This document shows positions 42,956 through 53,300 of a DNA stretch of 64,000 nucleotides, piece by piece. The notes under the pieces were generated by a model. That model ran no database searches. It was not told the DNA's origin and saw only the letters and a list, made by a program, of their open reading frames with translations. Every line of letters starts with the position of its first letter. Positions within the stretch are counted from its first letter, which is position 1. Position numbers and translations under genes: made by a program. The stretch comes from Flagellimonas_B algarum (GTDB lineage: Bacteria; Bacteroidota; Bacteroidia; Flavobacteriales; Flavobacteriaceae): assembly GCF_040513375.1 (NCBI RefSeq), contig NZ_JBEVTG010000002.1, positions 186,001-250,000 of the forward strand, read 5' to 3'.

Positions 42956-44425
42956 ATGACTTTGGAAATAAAAAAAATAACGACCCTAGGAGCACTCAAG
43001 GAAACGGGCTATCGTTCGAAAAGCATCAAAGATGAATTGCGCGACAACCTGATTGAAAAAATCAAGGCAAAGGAAACGGTATTCACAGGAATATGGGGCT
43101 ATGAAGATTCCGTAATCCCTGAATTGGAACGCGCGATACTCTCACGCCATAACATCAATCTACTCGGGTTGCGCGGACAGGCGAAAACCCGTTTGGCCCG
43201 CCTGATGGTCAATTTGTTGGACGAGTACATTCCATATGTTGAAGGTTCCGAAATCCACGATGATCCCTTCGCGCCTATGAGTCGCTTTGCCAAAGAACGT
43301 CTGGCCGAAATGGGCGATAAAACCCCGATTTCCTGGCTACATCGCGATGAACGTTTCTACGAAAAGTTGGCCACACCGGATGTAACCGTTGCCGATTTGA
43401 TCGGCGATGTGGATCCGATCAAAGCGGCGAACCTGAAATTGAGCTATGCCGATGACCGGGTCATCCATTTCGGGATGATCCCCCGGGCAAACCGATGTAT
43501 TTTCGTTATCAATGAACTTCCGGATTTACAAGCTAGGATCCAGGTGGCTTTGTTCAATATCCTTCAAGAAGGGGATATCCAGATCCGTGGTTTTAAATTG
43601 CGCTTGCCCCTTGATGTCCAATTCGTTTTTACCGCCAATCCTGAAGACTATACGAATCGGGGGAGCATCGTAACCCCTTTGAAAGATCGTATAGGATCGC
43701 AGATCCTGACCCATTATCCGGAGTCAGTGGCCATTGCCAAAAAAATCACCAAGCAGGAAGCGGATCTTGACCAACGCCAGAGCGCACATATCCATGTTCC
43801 GGAATTAGCCATGGATCTTTTGGAGCAGATCGGTTTCGAAGCGCGAAACAGCGAATATGTCGACGCGAAAAGCGGGGTTAGTGCGCGAATGAGCATCACG
43901 GCCTATGAAAATCTTCTCAGCACCGCCGAGCGGCGTATGCTGACCCTGGGGAGTGCCTCGACCACGGTTCGCCTGACCGATTTCATGGGGATCATACCTG
44001 CGATAACCGGTAAGATCGAACTGGTTTATGAAGGCGAACAGGAAGGAGCGGCTTTCGTTGCCGACACTTTGTTGGAATCGGCCATCACTTCCCTTTTTCC
44101 AACCTATTTTCCAAAAATCGGAAAACTGGAAAAGAAAGATGCCGTAACCCCCTATGATGACTTGGTGGCTTGGTTCTTCGATCAAGAAGGGTTCGAATTG
44201 TTGGATGCCGATGATGATGCGGATTACCAACGAAAATTGGCCAAGATCCGACCGTTGAACAGCCTAGTCAACGAATTTGGGGAAAACGTTTCCGATGAGG
44301 ACAAAGACTTTTTCAAAGAGTTCTTGCTTTGGGGCTTGGTGGCCCATAAAAAATTGAGCAAGCATCGTTTTCAAGAAGGAATGCAGTTCAAAGACCTCTA
44401 TGGCGGTTACATCAGCCGCTTGTAA
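42956..44425 (+). CDS. Mg-chelatase/MoxR-like AAA ATPase
   Basis: A 489-residue AAA protein. Its Walker A reads LLGLRGQAKTRLARLM, so the last Gly of GxxxxGK[T/S] is Ala. Walker B is RCIFVINELPDLQARIQ and sensor 1 is FVFTANPEDYTNRGS. The start is either ATG 42956 or the in-frame ATG 42932; 42956 gives the more compact N-terminus. It follows the VWA gene in the same direction. Database labels such as magnesium chelatase for this family refer to the fold; no chlorophyll pathway is present here. Probable role: ATP-driven remodelling with the VWA partner. Confidence 0.9.
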   Translation: MTLEIKKITTLGALKETGYRSKSIKDELRDNLIEKIKAKETVFTGIWGYEDSVIPELERAILSRHNINLLGLRGQAKTRLARLMVNLLDEYIPYVEGSEIHDDPFAPMSRFAKERLAEMGDKTPISWLHRDERFYEKLATPDVTVADLIGDVDPIKAANLKLSYADDRVIHFGMIPRANRCIFVINELPDLQARIQVALFNILQEGDIQIRGFKLRLPLDVQFVFTANPEDYTNRGSIVTPLKDRIGSQILTHYPESVAIAKKITKQEADLDQRQSAHIHVPELAMDLLEQIGFEARNSEYVDAKSGVSARMSITAYENLLSTAERRMLTLGSASTTVRLTDFMGIIPAITGKIELVYEGEQEGAAFVADTLLESAITSLFPTYFPKIGKLEKKDAVTPYDDLVAWFFDQEGFELLDADDDADYQRKLAKIRPLNSLVNEFGENVSDEDKDFFKEFLLWGLVAHKKLSKHRFQEGMQFKDLYGGYISRL

Positions 44426-44428
44426 GGA

Positions 44429-45637
44429 TTAACTTTTTAGCGGAAACCGTTTGAAAAATGTGAGGCTTCTCCAGAGCCATTCCAAGGGGCCATAACGAAA
44501 GTGCTTGAGCCAAAGGGCACTCAACCACATTTGCACCGCCACGACAAATATCGCCATCAAGAACACGTAGCGCTGCGGTATTTCGGCCAAATAACCCAAA
44601 CCCCACCCGAAGAATATAAAGGTTCCGAGAATGCTTTGGGCTACATAATTGGTCAAGGCCATTTTGCCATACGGGATGAACTTGGCCAACCATCGTTGGC
44701 CTTTCGCCTTTTTATAGAAAATGACGAAGAAAGCCACGATCAAAACCGTCATGCCCAAATTCATTAGATCGAAGAAGGTCAAACCGATCATGGCCGGCCA
44801 AGACTTAAAGTCGACATTGGGGCCCATACTCGCAAAGATGGCGATCATGCCGATAACGGCGACAGCAAAAACAATAAGTCCACCGACCCAAAGGTTTTGG
44901 GTGAATTTCTTTTCTGTCGCATAGTTTTTGAAGAACTGGGTCCTGCCCATACATAGCCCCAATAAAAAGAAGGCAAAGGTCAAATAACCCCTTGAGAAGG
45001 TTCCGAATTGGAACTCCGCCTTGTTGATATTGCCTTCTATGGCGTTCGACGCCATGACCTCAGATAGCGATCCGTTCTGCAATAATTCAAAATAGGCCGC
45101 GACCATAGGGCTGTCAGGGGTCAACTCTTCTGAAATGAACAATCCGTTGCCTTGGGTAAGAAAGAACACCACATAGCGCCCGACACCCAAAAACAGCAAG
45201 GCCGCCAAAGCAACAATCCATTTGTTGCCCACTTTGAAAAATGGGATCAAGAAAATGCCTAATACTGCATACAAGGTCAATATATCACCACGATAGAACA
45301 TGCTATGCACGAAACCAATGGCGAACAACAAGACCAAACGCCACAAAAAGCGAGGGGCGAAATTGCCACCTCGTTGGGCACCATTGTCCATTTGGATAAA
45401 AAAACTGAGTCCGAATAAAAAGGAAAACAGGGCGAAAAACTTTCCGCGGAGGAAAAACGCTACGATACCATCGGCCAATTGATCGATAAATCCAGGGCTC
45501 ATCGCTTCAATAGCGGATTGTGGGATCGGGGAAGCCACAAAATTCTCAAGCATATGGGCGAATACGATACCAGCTAGGGCAAAACCCCGTAAAGCATCGA
45601 TGATCTCAATCCGTTGGGTATTGTTTTGGGAGGTCAT
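44429..45637 (-). CDS. DUF418 multi-pass membrane protein
   Basis: A 402-residue integral membrane protein with about ten hydrophobic segments. The N-terminal IEIIDALRGFALAGIVFAHM and C-terminal GKMALTNYVAQSILGTFIFF, then GPLEWLWRSLTF, are hallmarks of DUF418, related to acyltransferase-3-like membrane proteins. Transport or acyl transfer has been suggested for relatives; none is proven. It converges on the AAA gene, three bases apart. Confidence 0.92.
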   Translation of the reverse strand: MTSQNNTQRIEIIDALRGFALAGIVFAHMLENFVASPIPQSAIEAMSPGFIDQLADGIVAFFLRGKFFALFSFLFGLSFFIQMDNGAQRGGNFAPRFLWRLVLLFAIGFVHSMFYRGDILTLYAVLGIFLIPFFKVGNKWIVALAALLFLGVGRYVVFFLTQGNGLFISEELTPDSPMVAAYFELLQNGSLSEVMASNAIEGNINKAEFQFGTFSRGYLTFAFFLLGLCMGRTQFFKNYATEKKFTQNLWVGGLIVFAVAVIGMIAIFASMGPNVDFKSWPAMIGLTFFDLMNLGMTVLIVAFFVIFYKKAKGQRWLAKFIPYGKMALTNYVAQSILGTFIFFGWGLGYLAEIPQRYVFLMAIFVVAVQMWLSALWLKHFRYGPLEWLWRSLTFFKRFPLKS

Positions 45638-45754
45638 TTAGGTCGTTTTTTGATGGTGTTGTGAAATTAGACTTCAAGATAACCAAGAAGTTACAACTTG
45701 GGGTCTTTTTTGATGGAAGTATACCCCTTTATGGTTTTTTTGTATTTTCAAGCA

Positions 45755-46636
45755 ATGCAGCCTTGGCTATACATAACGATACTGATCGCAGCGGTTTATG
45801 TGCTTCTCAGTCTGTTATTGTATTTCTTGCAGGATTATTTCCTTTTTAAACCTGAAAAACTCACGGCTGATTTCCAGTTCCATTACGACAATCAAGAAAC
45901 CGAAGAATACAATATCGAAACCCGCGACGGGGCCGTGATCAACGGCCTGCGCTTCAAGGCCAAAGATCCAAAGGGTGTGGTGTTTTATTTGAAAGGCAAT
46001 TCGAAAAGTATTAAAGGGTGGGGCAAATTCGCCGTTGATTTCACCCGACATGGTTACGACGTGATCATGGTCGATTACCGGGGCTTCGGAAAAAGCACGG
46101 GCCGCCGTACCCAAAAGGCCGTAAAGCGGGATATGCAACTCATCTACAACAAGATCAAGGACAAGGTCGCTGAGAAGTACATCATTCTCTATGGACGATC
46201 ATTGGGGTCGGGTTTCGCTACCAAATTGGCGTCAATGAACGACCCCCGCATGTTGATCTTGGATGCCCCGTATTACAGCTTGAGCAAAGTAGCCAAAAAG
46301 TACATCCCTTTTATGCCATTGTCCTTATTGATCAAATTTCCTATGCCCACATATAAATGGATGAAGTACGTAAAATGCCCCATACACATCATTCATGGTA
46401 CCGACGACAAATTGATCCCATACAAGACCAGTGTAAAGTTGTCACGCATCCAACCGAAAACCACCACCTTACACACCGTTATCGGTGGGGGACATAAAAA
46501 CCTGAATACCTTCGAGTCATACCATCAGATGTTATCCGATATCGTACACTCCAAACCGACCAAAGTCGATTTGGAAGGCTCAAGCATCAATGTACAACAT
46601 ACCTCAAAAACCAATAAAGCCGATGCGAAGGCTTAG
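45755..46636 (+). CDS. Membrane-anchored alpha/beta hydrolase (paralogue 1)
   Basis: A 293-residue protein from ATG 45755, with an N-terminal membrane helix (about residues 4-26, PWLYITILIAAVYVLLSLLL). The alpha/beta fold has nucleophile Ser in LYGRSLGSGFATKL, the acid near IHIIHGTDDKLIPY and His in VIGGGHKNLNTFESY. The oxyanion region reads VVFYLKGNSKSIKGW, where most relatives have HGN (here KGN, compare the paralogue at 46623). A weak -7-like TATTTTCA precedes the ATG; earlier in-frame ATGs exist. Substrate unknown. Confidence 0.85.
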   Translation: MQPWLYITILIAAVYVLLSLLLYFLQDYFLFKPEKLTADFQFHYDNQETEEYNIETRDGAVINGLRFKAKDPKGVVFYLKGNSKSIKGWGKFAVDFTRHGYDVIMVDYRGFGKSTGRRTQKAVKRDMQLIYNKIKDKVAEKYIILYGRSLGSGFATKLASMNDPRMLILDAPYYSLSKVAKKYIPFMPLSLLIKFPMPTYKWMKYVKCPIHIIHGTDDKLIPYKTSVKLSRIQPKTTTLHTVIGGGHKNLNTFESYHQMLSDIVHSKPTKVDLEGSSINVQHTSKTNKADAKA

Positions 46637-47429
46637 AAATATCGCAGGGGTCGTTTTGGCCGTATTTATGATTGGAACCGCATTGTTATACTTCGTACAG
46701 GAAAAAATCATTTTCTTGCCGACCCAATTGGCCATCGACTATGAGTTTCGTTTCGAATCCCCCTTTGAAGAAGTTTTTTTAGATGCTAGCGACGGTGCCC
46801 GATTGCACGCCCTTCACTTTACAAGTGACCGTCCTAAAGGGCTGATCTTATATTTTCATGGAAATGCCGGTGATCTTTCACGTTGGGGAAAAATTACCCA
46901 ATACTTCGTGGAACAAGATTTTGATGTCCTCATTTCGGACTACCGCACCTACGGGAAAAGTAGGGGCACCTTGAACGAAGCGAACTTACATCAAGATGCC
47001 GAATTGTTCTATGCGTATGCCTTGCAACGGTACAACGAAGCCGATATCATTGTTTTCGGTCGGTCGCTAGGGGCGGCGATCGCCACCCCGCTTGCCGCAA
47101 AACACCGGCCAAGACAACTCATTCTGGAAACACCCTTTTACAATTTGCATGATGTAGCCAAAACCCGTTTTCCCTTCTTGCCGACAAAGGCCCTTTTGAA
47201 GTATAAATTCGAATCGGATAAGGGCATTGGTAAGGTGAAATGCCCTATCGCCATCTTCCATGGCACCGATGATATGGTAGTACCCTATGACTCCGGCAAA
47301 CGCTTATTCGAAGCTATCGAAAAGGCACCGAAAAAATTGTATACCATTGCAGGTGGCGGTCATAACGACCTTATTGAATTTGAAAGTTATCGAGAAGGAG
47401 TAGAGATCGAACTCAATCGAAAAGATTAG
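46623..47429 (+). CDS. Membrane-anchored alpha/beta hydrolase (paralogue 2)
   Basis: A 268-residue paralogue of the gene upstream, overlapping it by 14 bases. It has an N-terminal helix (about 5-24), oxyanion segment LILYFHGNAGDLSRWG, nucleophile VFGRSLGAAIATPLAA, acid segment AIFHGTDDMVVPYD and His in IAGGGHNDLIEF. The canonical HGN is kept here. It belongs to the family of BEM46/FrsA-like serine hydrolases. Its end overlaps the convergent cysM stop by 17 bases. Confidence 0.88.
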   Translation: MRRLRNIAGVVLAVFMIGTALLYFVQEKIIFLPTQLAIDYEFRFESPFEEVFLDASDGARLHALHFTSDRPKGLILYFHGNAGDLSRWGKITQYFVEQDFDVLISDYRTYGKSRGTLNEANLHQDAELFYAYALQRYNEADIIVFGRSLGAAIATPLAAKHRPRQLILETPFYNLHDVAKTRFPFLPTKALLKYKFESDKGIGKVKCPIAIFHGTDDMVVPYDSGKRLFEAIEKAPKKLYTIAGGGHNDLIEFESYREGVEIELNRKD

Positions 47430-48297
47430 CCGATAGATAACGATCGCCACGATCGCAGACAATGGAGACGATGACCCCATGGTCCAATTGCGCCGCCAGG
47501 CGAAGTGCCACGGTGGCCGCACCTCCACTGCTCATTCCTGAAAAAATACCTTCTTCTTTAGCCAGGCGTTTGGCCATAGCGACGGCCTCGGTTTCATCAA
47601 CGAACAAAATATCATCCACTTTACTGGCATCGAAAATACCGGGCACATAGTCTGGAGACCATTTTCGTATCCCGGGGATCCGTGAACCCTCTTTGGGCTG
47701 AACCCCGATGATTTTGATGTTGTCGTCCTGTTCTTTAAGGTAGGTGCCGGTACCCGTTATGGTACCTGTCGTGCCCATGCTTGATACAAAATGGGTCAAC
47801 TTACCCGCTGTGGCTTCGTATATTTCAGGTCCCGTACTAAGGTAATGGGCTTTCCAATTGTCGGCATTACCAAACTGATCGAGCATGATATAGCCTTCGT
47901 TCGCCACCTTGTCCATGACAAAATCACGAGCACCTTCGATACCGATATCCGAAGGGGTCAGGGTCACTTTTGCCCCATAGGCCCGCATCGTTTGAACACG
48001 CTCTTTCGTCGAGTTTTCGGGCATGACCAATTCGATATCAAGGCCATAAACACCAGCCGCCATGGCAAGGGCGATCCCAGTGTTGCCACTGGTAGCCTCG
48101 ATAAGCTTGCTGTCCGCATTGAAATCACCGCGCTCGATTCCCCTTTTGATCATATGGAAGGCAGGACGGTCTTTCACGCTTCCGCCAGGGTTATGGCCCT
48201 CTAATTTAAAGTAGACATCCACATTCGGGTTGGTGTTCAACCGCTGTGATTTCACCAAAGGGGTATTCCCGATGAGTGCTAAAACGGAATCAGGCAT
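47413..48297 (-). CDS. cysM: Cysteine synthase B (O-acetylserine sulfhydrylase)
   Basis: A 294-residue PLP enzyme with the lysine motif GHNPGGSVKDRPAFHMI, the substrate loop EATSGNTGIALAM and phosphate loop SMGTTGTITGTGTYL. CysM rather than CysK is suggested by length and by the N-terminal part VLALIGNTPLVKSQRLN. It makes cysteine from O-acetylserine. It overlaps the serine acetyltransferase gene by eight bases, so both steps from serine to cysteine are in one operon. Confidence 0.94.
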   Translation of the reverse strand: MPDSVLALIGNTPLVKSQRLNTNPNVDVYFKLEGHNPGGSVKDRPAFHMIKRGIERGDFNADSKLIEATSGNTGIALAMAAGVYGLDIELVMPENSTKERVQTMRAYGAKVTLTPSDIGIEGARDFVMDKVANEGYIMLDQFGNADNWKAHYLSTGPEIYEATAGKLTHFVSSMGTTGTITGTGTYLKEQDDNIKIIGVQPKEGSRIPGIRKWSPDYVPGIFDASKVDDILFVDETEAVAMAKRLAKEEGIFSGMSSGGAATVALRLAAQLDHGVIVSIVCDRGDRYLSANLFD

Positions 48298-49081
48298 TGG
48301 TCACGGTTTTTATTTTGATCTCAGGGGTATGGAATACGGTCGAATGCGGAGGCACCGAAGCCGTCACCCAAGCGTTACCACCGATTACCGTATGGGCACC
48401 AATGACGGTTTCGCCTCCCAAAATGGTGGCATTGGCATATAGGGTTACATGTGATTCTATGGTCGGATGACGTTTGGTACGGTGTAAGCTTTTGTCCACA
48501 TAAAGCGCCCCTAAGGTCACCCCTTGATAGATCTTGACATGGTCTTTGATCACTGCCGTCTCACCGATAACCACCCCGGTCGCATGATCGATGAAAAAGG
48601 CCTTACCGATCTTGGCCCCCGGATTGATATCGACTCCGGTCTGCCGATGGGCGTATTCAGTCATCAGCCGTGGAACAAGGGGAAAACCGGCATCATACAA
48701 CTCATGGGCGAGACGATAAATAGCTATGGCGTAAAAGCCAGGGTAGGCCATATACACTTCTTCGATCGATAAGGAGGCGGGATCACCATTTAGAATGGCC
48801 TCCGCGTCGAGATTCAGTTTCTCTAAAATCTCAGGCAAGCTGTGAACATAACGCTCCCAAACCTTGGAACAAGGCTTGTCCGTATTCCAACAAGCCAAAT
48901 CGACCAAGGCCGAAAAATCGTTGGCCAAGGGGTCCAAGTTGTCCTTAACCGGAGTGTAGCTATCGAAAAGCGTATGGAACAAACGGTCCGTAAAAGCTTC
49001 CGTCTTCCTTTTTAACCTATAGTCCAAGTAGGGTTGTTTCTTATGAAACTGCAATTTTTTAATGATTTCTTCCGTGTCCAT
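48290..49081 (-). CDS. Serine O-acetyltransferase
   Basis: A 263-residue hexapeptide acetyltransferase (CysE/EpsC type). Residues about 1-130 are the N-terminal helical domain; the beta-helix (about 140-263) has IDHATGVVIGETAVIKDHVK, QGVTLGALYVDKSLHRTKRH and GAHTVIGGNAWVTASVP. The catalytic His is in FIDHATGVVIG. It makes O-acetylserine for CysM. I leave the symbol open as both cysE and epsC are used. Confidence 0.93.
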   Translation of the reverse strand: MDTEEIIKKLQFHKKQPYLDYRLKRKTEAFTDRLFHTLFDSYTPVKDNLDPLANDFSALVDLACWNTDKPCSKVWERYVHSLPEILEKLNLDAEAILNGDPASLSIEEVYMAYPGFYAIAIYRLAHELYDAGFPLVPRLMTEYAHRQTGVDINPGAKIGKAFFIDHATGVVIGETAVIKDHVKIYQGVTLGALYVDKSLHRTKRHPTIESHVTLYANATILGGETVIGAHTVIGGNAWVTASVPPHSTVFHTPEIKIKTVTNA

Positions 49082-49174
49082 TTTTTGATCGTTGCTTCGT
49101 CCAGATGTTAAAAGTAGCTATTTGAAGAAGTACAAATGGTTAACTTTAGCATAAAATATCGAATCCTTAATCGT

Positions 49175-49855
49175 ATGGACGCGCCTAACATTACAAAGGC
49201 CAGTTTGGATTTTTTGAAAAAACTGGAAAAGAACAACAATCGCGAATGGTTCACCGAACACAAAACCGAATTCAAAAAGCACGAATCGGCCGTAAAGGAG
49301 TTCTACCAAGCGGTTATGGAAGGACTGAACCAGCATGATGAGATTGAAAAAATGAAATTGTTCCGCATCTATCGCGATGTTCGGTTTTCAAAGGACAAAA
49401 CCCCGTACAAATCGCATTTCGCGGGATCGTTCGCCCGATCAGGCCCCAGTAGGAGAGGAGGCTACTACTTGCGTTTGAAGCCTGGGGAAACTTTTTTGGC
49501 CACCGGTTTTTGGGATCCCAATAAAGAGGATCTGTTCCGTATCCGAAAGGAATTCGAATTGGATGCCGAAGAATTCCGTGCGGTTATCGGTGACCCTACG
49601 TTCAAGGATATCTGGGGTGAACTTCAGGGCGATGGTGTCAAAACCGCCCCGAAAGGCTTTGACAAGACCCATCCGGATATTGATTTGATCAAGCGAAAGC
49701 AATTTATCTTCGTTCGGAACTTTACCGATAAGGAGGTATTGTCGGCTACGTTCATCGATGAGATCGAACGTTCCTTCAAAGCGATACGGCCCTACTTCGA
49801 TCTCATGAGCAACATCCTCACTACCAATTTAAATGGGGAATCACTGATAGATTAA
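49175..49855 (+). CDS. DUF2461 family protein
   Basis: A 226-residue cytoplasmic protein with DUF2461 features: LDFLKKLEKNNNREWFTEHK near the N-terminus, IYRDVRFSKDKTPYKSHFAG in the middle, and RRGGYYLRLKPGETFLATGF. Function unknown. I use ATG 49175 (MDAPNITKASLDFLKKL), since the in-frame ATG at 49136 is preceded by a -7-like element. Its end overlaps the convergent gene by 15 bases. Confidence 0.92.
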   Translation: MDAPNITKASLDFLKKLEKNNNREWFTEHKTEFKKHESAVKEFYQAVMEGLNQHDEIEKMKLFRIYRDVRFSKDKTPYKSHFAGSFARSGPSRRGGYYLRLKPGETFLATGFWDPNKEDLFRIRKEFELDAEEFRAVIGDPTFKDIWGELQGDGVKTAPKGFDKTHPDIDLIKRKQFIFVRNFTDKEVLSATFIDEIERSFKAIRPYFDLMSNILTTNLNGESLID

Positions 49856-50254
49856 CACATCCGATTCAAGCAGCTGTACTTGATCCTTTATCCTGGCGAT
49901 GACCATATTCATCATGCGTTTGTTCAAAGCGGATGAGTTTTGGATGTATTCGTTATATTCTTCCAAAGTGAACTGCCCGATGATCATCCCCTTTAGCGAG
50001 TTTCGGAATTTGATGTCTTTTTGGATGGCCCGCTCGATGTAAAGCAAACGGTTTTCAACGTTCAGTTCGTAAAACCGGTTCTTATGTTTACGGACGTAGT
50101 TCTTGAATGCAGCCAGTAACAAGGGGTTTTGCAACTTGATAATCGGCCGGAGGCTTTCGTTTTGGAAGTATTCCTCGTTACGGGTATCGGCATAAACTTT
50201 GGTCGTCGTGATCGTGGGGCGGATGCTTTGGAGTTTTGAAGACCTATCGTCCAT
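49841..50254 (-). CDS. Conserved hypothetical protein
   Basis: A 137-residue mostly helical protein (SLRPIIKLQNPLLLAAFKNY, then YIERAIQKDIKFRNSLKGMI). Flavobacterial homologues are sometimes labelled glyoxalase, but I see no VOC-fold or metal-ligand motif and do not adopt that. Probably a small cytoplasmic DNA/RNA- or protein-binding factor; unproven. Confidence 0.8.
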   Translation of the reverse strand: MDDRSSKLQSIRPTITTTKVYADTRNEEYFQNESLRPIIKLQNPLLLAAFKNYVRKHKNRFYELNVENRLLYIERAIQKDIKFRNSLKGMIIGQFTLEEYNEYIQNSSALNKRMMNMVIARIKDQVQLLESDVLIYQ

Positions 50255-50338
50255 ATCGCAAGTTTTATTAAAGGTATGACTTTGAAATCCTCTCCCTTGG
50301 ATGTACTTGGATAGTTTTCAACGGGGATATAAACAAAA

Positions 50339-50362
50339 AAACCGCATTTTTCAATGCGGTTT
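50339..50362 (-). terminator. Intrinsic terminator of the BNR/VPS10-like gene
   Basis: A 10-bp stem AAACCGCATT (50339-50348) with AATGCGGTTT (50353-50362) and a four-base loop, followed on the minus strand by a T-rich tract (the A-run at 50332-50341). Confidence 0.85.
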
Positions 50363-50380
50363 CTTTGAATGGGAAGCGAA

Positions 50381-53300
50381 TTATTTGCTTTCCAGGAATT
50401 CGTCAAAAGACTTTAACTCCAGTTCCTGTTTCTTCAAATATTTCGTTTTGATCTTGGCAAAATCGGCTTTGGCCTTATCGAAGCGTGACGCGATTACATT
50501 CAGGTTATTGAGCTCCGCAGCCGTAGGCTTGTCATAGCTCGATGCTACCTTACTGTAAAGGTCCGCCATTTTTTCGCGCAATTGCGGTTCGGCCGAACCT
50601 ACATAGTTGTCACCGGTAGTGATCACCAAGGTTTCTTTCAAACCGTTCAATTTGGCCATGGTTTTCTTGTCACCCTTTCCTTCGGCATTCGCAATGATCT
50701 CATCGACCTCATAGACCAAATAGGCCAACTCTTGGGTCATGTCATACAACCGATTCGTGGTAGTGTTCTTCAATTCCCTGTCTTTTGCGGTCAACGGGGA
50801 TTTCGGATCGTATACCAAATTGAAGGTGTGCTCAAAAGTTTCCTTTCCTTTCTTCATCACGGCTTTATAGGTGCCCTCAGGAACCTGGGGTGAAGTAAAT
50901 CCACCGAAACTGAAGGTCTTCCCTTTGGCTACTTTAGGCTGCTTACGGGTATAGTTCCAGTTGACGATATTGATTCCTTTCGATTTACCTGGGCCTAAGG
51001 TCGATACGACATTGCCGTCCATATCATGGATTTCCATGCTCATTTTGCCAAAGGTGTGTCGTTTCTTCAAGTAGTACTTGATTTGGACTTGCCTCGTTTT
51101 GTTCCGACCGACGAATTGCGTCTCGGCACCGAAGTTGCCGGAGAACCCTCCGGTTTCATTGATTACCGTTTCAGGAGTGTCGAAAAAATGGACGTTCTTG
51201 GTCAATACCTCGTCATTGATATCACGAAGTGGGGAGATATCATCGAGAATGATGACCCCACGACCATGGGTGCCCAAGACCAAATCATTGGTTTTCTTTT
51301 GCAAATCAATGAAATGGATGGCCACTGATGGCATGTTGTTCGTGAACTTCTTCCAGTTCTTTCCGCCGTCCATGGTAATGTATAAGCCGAATTCCGTTCC
51401 AAGGAACAGTAAATCCGGATTGACATAATCTTCTTGGATATTGCGCACAAAACCTACTACATCGTCTGAAATGATGTTGGTCCATGTTTTTCCAAAATCA
51501 GTCGTTTTATAGGCATACGGATTTTGATCGTGCATGGTATGCCCATCGAAAACAGCATATGCCGTTCCTTTATCAAAGCTACTGGCCTCGATATGGTAAC
51601 ACCAAATATTCTTGGGCAGGCCAGGAATGTTGGCTACTGTGTTCGTCCAGGTCTTTCCGCCATCTTGGGTCACTTGGACGTTACCGTCATCGGTACCTAC
51701 CCAAATGACGTTTTGATCCAAAGTGGATTCGGCGATGGTAAATATCGTGGTATGGTTTTCAGCTCCTGAATTGTCTTTTGAAAGACCTCCGGAATCCTCT
51801 TGGTTTTGTTTTGCCGGATCATTGGTGGTCAAATCGGGAGAAATGATTTCCCAAGTATCACCCATATCTTCCGATCGGTGTAGGTATTGGCTACCCATGT
51901 AAAAACGATCGGGTTGGTGGACACTGATCGCCATAGGGGCATTCCAGTTCCAACGTAGTTTTTGATCTTCACTATCGGGAAGGGGTTGGATGGTCTTGGT
52001 CAAATTACGATCTACATCGTAACGCCATACGTTTTCGGCCCCTTGCATTTCGGAATAGATGATGTTCTTGGTCGGATGTTTCAACACCCTGAAGCCATCT
52101 CCTGCACCGACGGAATTCCAGTCACGTGCCTCCACACCACCAGGTGATGAGGAAGGACCCCACCAAGATCCGTTGTCCTGCAATCCGCCATATACATTAT
52201 AGGGCTCGGCATCATCAACACTGATGTGGTAGAATTGCGATAGGGGAAGGTTTTCGACGATTTCCATATTCGTGCCACCATCCCAACTGCGGTAGACCCC
52301 ACCGTCGGTACCGACATACATCACATCGGAATCTTTGATACTGAACGCGATATCGTGGATATCGGAGTGCATATTCCCTAAGCTTTTAAAGGTTTTACCT
52401 CCATCACGCGAAATCGACCCGCTAAGGCCGCCTTTGACCACGACATCCTCATTTCGGGGATCGACTACGATCCTTGAGAAATAAAATGGACGTACCGTGA
52501 TTCCGAAATCGTTGTTCAACTGTTCCCAAGATGCACCGGCATCGTTACTGCGATACAACCCTTTACGTTCATCTTTTTCCGCTTCGATGACCGTGTAGAG
52601 CACGTTTGAATTCGAAGGGGCAACGGCAATGGCCAAACGACCGAGTTTCCCTGCCGGAAAGCCGTTATGGATCTTGTTCCAAGTTTTTCCGGCATCAGTC
52701 GATTTGTACAACGCACTGTTGGCACCTCCCGACTCGAAAGACCATCCGGTTCGGCGGAATTCCCACATGGAAGCATATAGAATGTTAGGGTCGTTCGGGT
52801 CCATCGTCAAGTCGGCACAACCGGTCTTGGCATCGATGTACAAGAGCTTTTCCCAAGTTTCGCCTCCATCATTCGATTTGAACACCCCACGTTCATCACT
52901 ATCACCCCAGAGTGCACCAAGTACACCCACGTAGACTTCTTTGGAATTTTTAGGATTTACGATGACATTGGCGATCCGCTCCGATTTCTCGAAACCGATT
53001 TTCTTCCAGTTCGAGCCACCATCGATGGATTTGTATAAACCATCACCGACGGAAACGCTGTTGCGAGGCCAGGTTTCACCAGTACCCACATAAATGGTCT
53101 TATCGGGATCGTTAGGGTCCAATTCGACCGATCCGATAGATTGGCAATAGTCGTCAAAAATAGGATTGAAGGTCGATCCGGCATCGTTCGATTTCCAAAC
53201 CCCACCACCGGCTGTTCCGGCATAAATAATTCGGCTATTGGTCGGATGGACTTCCATATCGTTGATTCGACCGCTCATTAAAGCAGGGCCGATATGTCGT

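Noticed and set aside
42956..44425. Magnesium chelatase of chlorophyll synthesis
   Set aside because: Only the AAA fold is shared; no tetrapyrrole-pathway genes are near, and the P-loop differs.
49841..50254. Glyoxalase, as labelled in some databases
   Set aside because: No VOC-fold repeats or metal ligands are visible.
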